A stretch of DNA of 21,406 bases. It comes from CAZLBV01 sp964557845. Lineage in GTDB: Bacteria; Acidobacteriota; Aminicenantia; Aminicenantales; Aminicenantaceae. Below the pieces are notes generated by a model. That model was not told the origin of the DNA, did not search any database, and saw nothing but the letters and a program-made list of their open reading frames with translations. The translations under genes and the position numbers were made by a program. Below are positions 16,172 through 21,406 of the stretch, piece after piece (within the stretch, counting starts at the first letter, position 1; each line of letters opens with the position of its first letter). Where the stretch lies: contig CAZLBV010000090.1 in assembly GCA_964557845.1 (NCBI GenBank), positions 1 through 21,406 of the forward strand, given 5' to 3'.

Positions 16172-17257
16172 TTAATCAGAGATTATATCCATTAGGGTTA
16201 ATTCATATATGAGAGTGGAATTGGGGGATATGAAAAACCTTTTCTCCCCTTGTTTTTCAGGTCCATAGTATCCTTGAATTCCGTAGGCTAAAGCCGCAGG
16301 AACTATCAAAATTCTTTTTTCTCCTTTTTTCATATTAGCGACCGCTTCATCAAATCCTGGGTTTAAACCGCTTTTGCCCAGCTCAAAGGTAAATATTTGA
16401 GGTTCTGTTCCGTATTCAGGTTTTCCATCTTCCAGAGTGCTGATAAAATTTTTCCCTTCTAAAGTACTGCCTGAATATATAGCCTTGATCAGGTCGCCCG
16501 CCTGGGGAGTTTCTCCTTCACCTTCTTCAAGGATCACATATTTTAAACCGCTATTAGTAGATATCGCTTCCGGCCAGGTATTTTGGGTTCTTTCATTTTC
16601 TTTGAGAATTTTTTCCTGTTCTTCCTGGGTCTGCTTTTCTTTTGCAGTTTGTAAAAGCGCAGTGAAAGTTTTATGGTCGCATTTGAGTTTTTTTGCCTTC
16701 TTTCCTATTCTGATTATGTTGATCGAAATAATCTCATCCCCGATCTGGATGTCCTTGACCACTTCCATGCCACTGAATACTCTGCCGAAGAGAGTATAGT
16801 CTCCATCCAGATAAGATCGGTCTCCCAAAGTTATATAAAATTGGCTCCCATTTGTATGGGGTCCGGAGTTAGCCATTCCTACCATTCCCGGCTGACAATG
16901 GCTTAATGCCGGATGTATTTCATTCGGTATGGTATACCCGCATCCGATTTCTCTTTCAGTATTCGGGGCCCCCGCTTGGATAACATGTCCCGGAACAACC
17001 CGATGGAATCTGGAACCTTCATAAAAAGATACCCCTAAGGGAAAAACGCTGTTTTCAATAGTTCCTTCAGCTAATCCACAAAAATTTGTGACCGTAAGAG
17101 GAGTTTTTTCAAATTCCAATTGTATGACGATCATTCCCTTGGTAGTAGAGATTTCGGCATACATTCCTTCAGGATATTGTTTAGGGTTGCAGGCCCATGA
17201 GGTGAGTATGGTGAAAAATGATAATAAACAAAATATCCTGCTGAAATGATTAAACAT
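16172..17257 (-). CDS. Cyclophilin-FKBP fusion peptidyl-prolyl isomerase, probable lipoprotein
   Basis: A 361-residue protein with a signal peptide and a lipobox-like SWAC at Cys23 (Ser rather than Leu at -3). Residues about 33-185 are a cyclophilin domain: FHRVVPGHVIQAGAP (84-98, catalytic Arg86), MANSGPHTNGSQFYITLG (128-145, Gln139) and YLDGDYTLFGRV. Tyr149 replaces the cyclosporin-binding Trp, as in many bacterial members. A charged helical linker follows (205-225). Residues about 235-361 are an FKBP domain: GDLIKAIYSGSTLEGKNF, LNPGFDEAV with Phe302 in place of the floor Trp, MKKGEKRILIVPAALAYG, and SPNSTLIYELTL. It should catalyse prolyl isomerisation in the cell envelope. GGAGG 5 nt before the ATG fixes the start. 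It heads the seven-gene minus-strand run. Confidence 0.87.
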   Translation of the reverse strand: MFNHFSRIFCLLSFFTILTSWACNPKQYPEGMYAEISTTKGMIVIQLEFEKTPLTVTNFCGLAEGTIENSVFPLGVSFYEGSRFHRVVPGHVIQAGAPNTEREIGCGYTIPNEIHPALSHCQPGMVGMANSGPHTNGSQFYITLGDRSYLDGDYTLFGRVFSGMEVVKDIQIGDEIISINIIRIGKKAKKLKCDHKTFTALLQTAKEKQTQEEQEKILKENERTQNTWPEAISTNSGLKYVILEEGEGETPQAGDLIKAIYSGSTLEGKNFISTLEDGKPEYGTEPQIFTFELGKSGLNPGFDEAVANMKKGEKRILIVPAALAYGIQGYYGPEKQGEKRFFISPNSTLIYELTLMDIISD

Positions 17258-17281
17258 TTAAACCTCCAGAGGGAGTTATTG

Positions 17282-17473
17282 TAACCTATAAATGAAAAAA
17301 AATGAATAAGCCGGGGCAGTGAGATCGGTGCTCCCGTAAGGTAAAAATTGCTGATAAGAAAATGAAAAAATAACACATAAAAATTGATATGAATATATTC
17401 TAAAATGGTAAAATCAGTTAATATGAAACAGTTTATTATAACAATCAGCAATTTTTATGAATAATTCAGATTA
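17282..17473 (+). repeat. Dispersed intergenic repeat, copy 3
   Basis: The core GTGAGATCGGTGCTCCCGTA and AGGTAAAAATTGCTGAT aligns with copies 1 and 2. AAAAATTGCTGAT (17343-17355) pairs perfectly over 13 bp with ATCAGCAATTTTT (17444-17456), around 88 nt of AT-rich sequence. The right end ATGAATAATTCAGATTA matches the terminal repeat. The left end is decayed; only TAACCT at 17282 is recognisable. It lacks the GC-rich hairpin of copy 2. It lies between the divergent isomerase and histidine kinase genes, so it may carry or shield promoter activity. Confidence 0.65.
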
Positions 17474-17647
17474 TAATCATCGTATAGGATGAGATTTAGC
17501 CAGGTAATATCACCCCCATTTTCACCTGTAAAGGTAATTGTAATAAAAGAGATAAAATCATAGATTTAAGTGGGAGGAGAAGGTTGAGGAGTGATATATT
17601 CTACCATAATATAAATATTTTCAGCGGGAATCAAGGTGGATAAGAGT
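17474..17647 (+). promoter_or_regulatory. Upstream region of the histidine kinase
   Basis: This is the remaining gap after repeat copy 3. TTGAGG at 17584-17589 is followed, after 17 nt, by TAATAT at 17607-17612 (CATAAT overlaps it), a possible promoter 36 nt before the ATG. AAGGTGGA at 17633-17640 is a good Shine-Dalgarno sequence about 7 nt before ATG 17648. No other structure is convincing. Confidence 0.35.
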
Positions 17648-20600
17648 ATGTCCAAAAAACAATTAAACAACAGAAATTTCAGAGAACTTTTTTCCTCATT
17701 AGGAAAAGATGTTCAAGCACTTAAAGACCTTTACCAGAATATAGAACTGGCACGCAAAGATCTTTTGAAAAAACATGAAGAGTTGGAATCATTAAACCAA
17801 AAGTATCATAAATCACAAGAAGAGATCAAATCCGCCAATCAGGAACTGGAAGCGGCTGCAGAGGAACTGCGGGCATCAAATGAAGAGCTGGAAGCCACTT
17901 CAGAGGAACTTCAAGCTTCCAATCAAGAACTTGAGACAGCCAATCACGCTCTCTATGAAAAAAGCCGCGAGCTTGAAAACCTATTGCTGGCGATCGATGA
18001 TTCCTTGATTGTTGTCGATGAATCTCTAAACTTAACTCATATCAATAAAGCGGGCTTAGACATGGTAGGCTTGAACAAACCTGAAGAAGCTATAGGAAAA
18101 AAATGTTATTTTGTTTACCACGGCAGGCAGGATCCTTGTCCTGGTTGTCCTTCTTTAGAAGCCTTTAAAACCAAAAAATCCGTCTTTATTGAAAAATACA
18201 GTCAAGGTATAGATCGTTTTCTCGCTGTAAGTGCTTCACCTGTTCTGGATAAGAACAATAATGTGATCAAGGTTATTGAAATTTCCAGAGATATTACAGC
18301 ACGAAAAGCAGCCGAGGAAAATATAGAAAAAAAGGCAGCCCAGTTTTCTCTGCTGTATACAGTGGGGAAAAGGTTAACCAAAGAACTGAAACTCGATGCT
18401 CTCTTAAAAGAGATCGCGGTGTCTATTAAAGATGCCTTCAATTTTCATGGAGTTATGCTGTTGTTATTGGATGAGGATGAAAAAGAATTGACGCTGGCGG
18501 CGAATGCAGGCGCTTATGAAAGTGTTTTTCCCGGAGACCTGAAAATACCGGTAGGAAAGGGATTAACTGGAAAAGCGGTTGAGGAAAAGAGAATAAAAAA
18601 ATGCAATGATGTTACTAAAGATCCTGATTTTTTCTTGTTATCCAATGAATTTACCCGATCTGAGTTGGTTGTCCCGATACATAAAGGAAAAAAAATTATA
18701 GGAGTTCTGGATATCCAAAGTAATTTTCTAAATGCTTTTAATGAATCTGATGTCCAATTAATGGAGACATTGAGTTCTCAGATAGCTTCTGCAATTGAAA
18801 ATGCCCGTCTTTTTCAACAGGCGAAAGAAGAGATAAAGCAGAGAAAGGCAGCTGAAGCCAAAGAACGGAAGAGAGCAAAAGAGCTGGAAAAACTCAATCA
18901 AAGAATCATTAAGTCACAAAAAGAGCTTAAGGAAACCAATGATGAACTCAAGGCTGCTCATGAAGAAATGCAGGCAGCAAATGAAGAACTGGAAGCGACT
19001 TCAGAAGAATTGCGGGCTTCCAATGAGGAATTAGAAGCTGTTACCGAAGAACTCAAAGCAGCTAATATGGAAATGGAAGCCGCCAACGAAGCTTTGATTG
19101 ATAAGAGTAATTATCTAGAAAGTCTATTTGCAGCCATTGATGATCCTGTGATGGTTGTTGATCAGAAGCTTAATCTTACCTATTTAAATAAAGCCGCACT
19201 TGATCAGTTGGGCTGTGAAAATCCAGGTGAACTTATTGGGAAAAAATGCTATCAAGTTTTTCACAATCAGAATGAACGTTGTGTGGGTTGTTCAGCCTTG
19301 AAAGCTTTTAAAACCAAGAAACCGGTATATCTTGAAAAATACAGCCCGGGAATTAATTCCTATGTATCCATCAGTTCATCTCCCATAGTGGATAAAAACA
19401 ATAATGCCACTAGAGTGATCGAGATTGCGCGGGATATTACAAAACGGAAACATGCCGAGGAAGAAGCTAAAAGAAATGCTCTGCAGTCATCACTGCTTTT
19501 AGAGATTGGCCGTCGTCTCAGCAGTGAGTTAAATCTGGATGCGCTCTTGAAGGAAATTGTCGCAGTGATCTATGAATCCTTTAAATACTATGGTGTGATG
19601 TTGATGTTGATGGATAAGGATAGGAAACATCTTTCTCTTCGGGCTATCAAGGGACCTTATTCTAAGCTTATTCGTCCCAATTTTAAAGCTGATATTGGAC
19701 GAGGGATGATCGGAAAAGCAGCGGAAAAAGGAAAGGTCTTAATTAGTGGCGATGTAAGTAAAAATAAGGATTATGTCCGCGAAAAGAATGATAAAGCCTA
19801 CTCCATGATCGCTGTTCCTATTCAAGAAGAAAACAAGGTTATGGGTGTGTTAGGGGTCTTAAGCACTGAAAAGCATGCTTTTAAAGACTCTGATATCCGG
19901 GTTATAGAGACATTGGCAACTCAGATAGTTTCTGCTATTAGAAATGCGAAGCTATATGAGGCAGTTCAAAAGGAATTGCTCCAGAGAACATTGGCGGAAG
20001 AAAAGATCCAGAAAGAAGCTGTTAAACTTTCGGCTATTATTTCAGGGATGGAAGAGGGAATAATAGTTACCGATTTAAAAGATAATATAACCGAAATAAA
20101 CGATTTTTTTCTCGAAATTTTGAACCAAGAGAAAAAAGAACTTATAGGAAAGAGTGTCTGGAATATTCCCTTTGGTCAGTTAAATGATGAGCTGCAGTTT
20201 TATTTTGCGAAATATAAAAATAATTTTAGGGCATCCCATGTTCTCATTCAAAAACCGTGGGAAAACAAGGAAGTAATGGTACGGCTTCAACCGATTATGC
20301 GGAGAAACCATTATGAAGGAATGGTGCTTAATCTTATTGATGTTTCCGAACTGGTTGAAGCCAAGAACAGAGCCCTGTCAGCGGATAAAGCAAAAAGTGA
20401 ATTCTTAGCCAATATGAGTCATGAAATACGAACGCCTATGAACGGTGTTTTAGGTATGACGGAGCTTGTTTTAGATACCAAATTGACTGAAGAGCAGAAT
20501 GAATATGTAGAAGCAATAAGGACCTCTGCGGAATCATTAATGACTGTTATCAATGACATCCTTGATTTCAGCAAAATAGAAGCTCGAAGGATCGAATTGG

Positions 20601-21406
20601 AGAAAATAAATTTTGATTTCCGGGATGCCATTGGGGATATGGTTTCGGCCCTGGCTGTTCAGGCACATAAAAAAGGTTTGGAACTTGCTTTTCAGGTTGA
20701 CAAGGAGATTGAAGACAAAGTTGTCGGAGATCCCGGACGTTTGCGTCAGATCATACTCAATTTAGTCAGTAATGCGATTAAATTTACCGACAAGGGAGAA
20801 GTGATTCTCTCTATAAAACAAAAAGAAAAAAATAAGGATAATATTCTTCTTTATTTTACGGTTTCAGATACAGGGATCGGAATTCCAAAGGAAAAGCAGA
20901 ATATTATCTTTGAAGCTTTTTCTCAGGTAGATGGGTCGTCTACCAGAAGTTATGGTGGGTCAGGATTGGGCCTGGCTATTACAACCCAGTTGGTAAAGTT
21001 GATGGGTGGGAATCTCTGGGTCGACAGCGATGTTGGTAAAGGCAGCACGTTTCATTTCACCTTGCGCTTCGGTCTTCAAGAGCATCCTGAAATATTCCCC
21101 AAACCCAAAGCGTTAAAAGACCTTGAAGAAATGCCGGTTTTGATCGTGGATGATAATGCGACCAACAGATCCATTTTGGAACAGATGCTGCTTAATTGGG
21201 GTATGCGCCCGACAGTTGTTCCTGATGGTAAAAGCGCTTTAGAAGTTATCGATAAGGCTTTAAAAAACAAAGAACCCTTTCCGCTAGTGCTAGTCGATTG
21301 TCATATGCCGGGGATGGATGGGTTTACATTGGCAGAGAAGATCAAATCCATACCTGAAGTAGCCAATTCTACCATCATGATGCTTACCTCCGGGGGTATT
21401 CGCGGA
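17648..21406 (+). CDS. Multi-PAS/GAF hybrid histidine kinase, 3' end outside window
   Basis: The frame is open for 1253 codons to the window edge. There is no signal peptide or membrane helix, so this is a soluble cytoplasmic sensor. Order: heptad-rich coiled coil (about 18-110), PAS1 (111-221), GAF1 (230-395), second coiled coil (395-488), PAS2 (490-603), GAF2 (611-778), PAS3 (795-905), HisKA with SHEIRTPMNG and phosphoacceptor His925, HATPase with Asn1042 (NLVSNAIKF), Asp1074 (DTGIGIP) and GGSGLGLA near 1103, then a receiver domain with Asp1168/1169 and phosphoacceptor Asp1217 (VDCHMPGMDG). The kinase should autophosphorylate and pass phosphate to its own receiver; more receiver or Hpt domains may follow beyond the edge. 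PAS1 and PAS2 each carry the same Cys triad (C153/C164/C167; C534/C545/C548). The coiled coil-PAS-GAF block is duplicated. The start is supported by AAGGTGGA at 17633-17640. Confidence 0.9.
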   Translation, partial: MSKKQLNNRNFRELFSSLGKDVQALKDLYQNIELARKDLLKKHEELESLNQKYHKSQEEIKSANQELEAAAEELRASNEELEATSEELQASNQELETANHALYEKSRELENLLLAIDDSLIVVDESLNLTHINKAGLDMVGLNKPEEAIGKKCYFVYHGRQDPCPGCPSLEAFKTKKSVFIEKYSQGIDRFLAVSASPVLDKNNNVIKVIEISRDITARKAAEENIEKKAAQFSLLYTVGKRLTKELKLDALLKEIAVSIKDAFNFHGVMLLLLDEDEKELTLAANAGAYESVFPGDLKIPVGKGLTGKAVEEKRIKKCNDVTKDPDFFLLSNEFTRSELVVPIHKGKKIIGVLDIQSNFLNAFNESDVQLMETLSSQIASAIENARLFQQAKEEIKQRKAAEAKERKRAKELEKLNQRIIKSQKELKETNDELKAAHEEMQAANEELEATSEELRASNEELEAVTEELKAANMEMEAANEALIDKSNYLESLFAAIDDPVMVVDQKLNLTYLNKAALDQLGCENPGELIGKKCYQVFHNQNERCVGCSALKAFKTKKPVYLEKYSPGINSYVSISSSPIVDKNNNATRVIEIARDITKRKHAEEEAKRNALQSSLLLEIGRRLSSELNLDALLKEIVAVIYESFKYYGVMLMLMDKDRKHLSLRAIKGPYSKLIRPNFKADIGRGMIGKAAEKGKVLISGDVSKNKDYVREKNDKAYSMIAVPIQEENKVMGVLGVLSTEKHAFKDSDIRVIETLATQIVSAIRNAKLYEAVQKELLQRTLAEEKIQKEAVKLSAIISGMEEGIIVTDLKDNITEINDFFLEILNQEKKELIGKSVWNIPFGQLNDELQFYFAKYKNNFRASHVLIQKPWENKEVMVRLQPIMRRNHYEGMVLNLIDVSELVEAKNRALSADKAKSEFLANMSHEIRTPMNGVLGMTELVLDTKLTEEQNEYVEAIRTSAESLMTVINDILDFSKIEARRIELEKINFDFRDAIGDMVSALAVQAHKKGLELAFQVDKEIEDKVVGDPGRLRQIILNLVSNAIKFTDKGEVILSIKQKEKNKDNILLYFTVSDTGIGIPKEKQNIIFEAFSQVDGSSTRSYGGSGLGLAITTQLVKLMGGNLWVDSDVGKGSTFHFTLRFGLQEHPEIFPKPKALKDLEEMPVLIVDDNATNRSILEQMLLNWGMRPTVVPDGKSALEVIDKALKNKEPFPLVLVDCHMPGMDGFTLAEKIKSIPEVANSTIMMLTSGGIRG

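Noticed and set aside
17584..17643. Possible 19-codon TTG-started leader peptide before the histidine kinase, with GGAGG upstream
   Set aside because: It is very short, the TTG overlaps a candidate -35 box, and it is not in frame with the kinase. No stalling motif or attenuator structure is visible.
18960..19090. Apparent DNA tandem repeat in the histidine kinase
   Set aside because: The 21-bp periodicity follows from the protein heptads (Glu-Glu-Leu-x-Ala) of the coiled coil and is not a CRISPR array or satellite.

Overview
This window looks like bacterial chromosome from an AT-rich, probably Gram-negative-type organism. It carries predicted lipoproteins, a DedA-family membrane protein, SurE, a GT-C type membrane glycosyltransferase and a large hybrid histidine kinase. 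Nothing fixes the phylum. The gene mix (DUF3014 protein, YyaL/DUF255 protein, a glucose-6-phosphate isomerase of the bifunctional Tal-Pgi type) would fit a poorly sampled lineage such as an Acidobacteriota or Aminicenantes relative, but that is a guess. I see no rRNA, tRNA, CRISPR array, phage gene or transposase gene.

Layout. 1-295 is non-coding and holds repeat-element sequence on the minus strand plus a promoter. 296-4186 is a plus-strand block: a glucose-6-phosphate isomerase, a possible 44-residue ORF coupled to a TPR/thioredoxin-fold protein that lacks its CxxC, and an exported SH3b protein. 4197-5606 (minus) is a PurF-like amidophosphoribosyltransferase whose catalytic Cys1 is Gly. 6077-7669 (plus) is a two-gene operon of a DUF4097-type lipoprotein and a membrane-anchored DUF3014 protein, preceded by a 259-bp repeat element. 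17257 down to 7679 is a seven-gene minus-strand run: cyclophilin-FKBP fusion, YyaL-like thioredoxin-domain protein, GT-C membrane protein, methyltransferase with a C-terminal Ig-like domain, SurE, DedA protein and radical SAM protein. 17648 to the right edge (plus) is a giant PAS/GAF hybrid histidine kinase whose receiver domain is cut by the window.

How genes may work together. The GT-C protein and the methyltransferase are separated by 4 bp and are probably co-translated, which suggests a cell-surface glycan role. SurE and the DedA protein overlap by 17 bp. The two peptidyl-prolyl isomerase domains and the YyaL-like protein point to protein folding and redox upkeep upstream in the same run. 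The remaining genes look like housekeeping or envelope functions without an obvious shared pathway.

The most unusual signal is not a gene. It is a dispersed intergenic repeat with imperfect inverted ends (TAACCTGGATTATTCA-like), a GC-rich hairpin, and a long stem enclosing about 90 nt of AT-rich sequence. Two copies have perfect 13-bp stems that differ at two positions, with both changes compensated. Solo ends of the element supply the stop codons of two unrelated genes.
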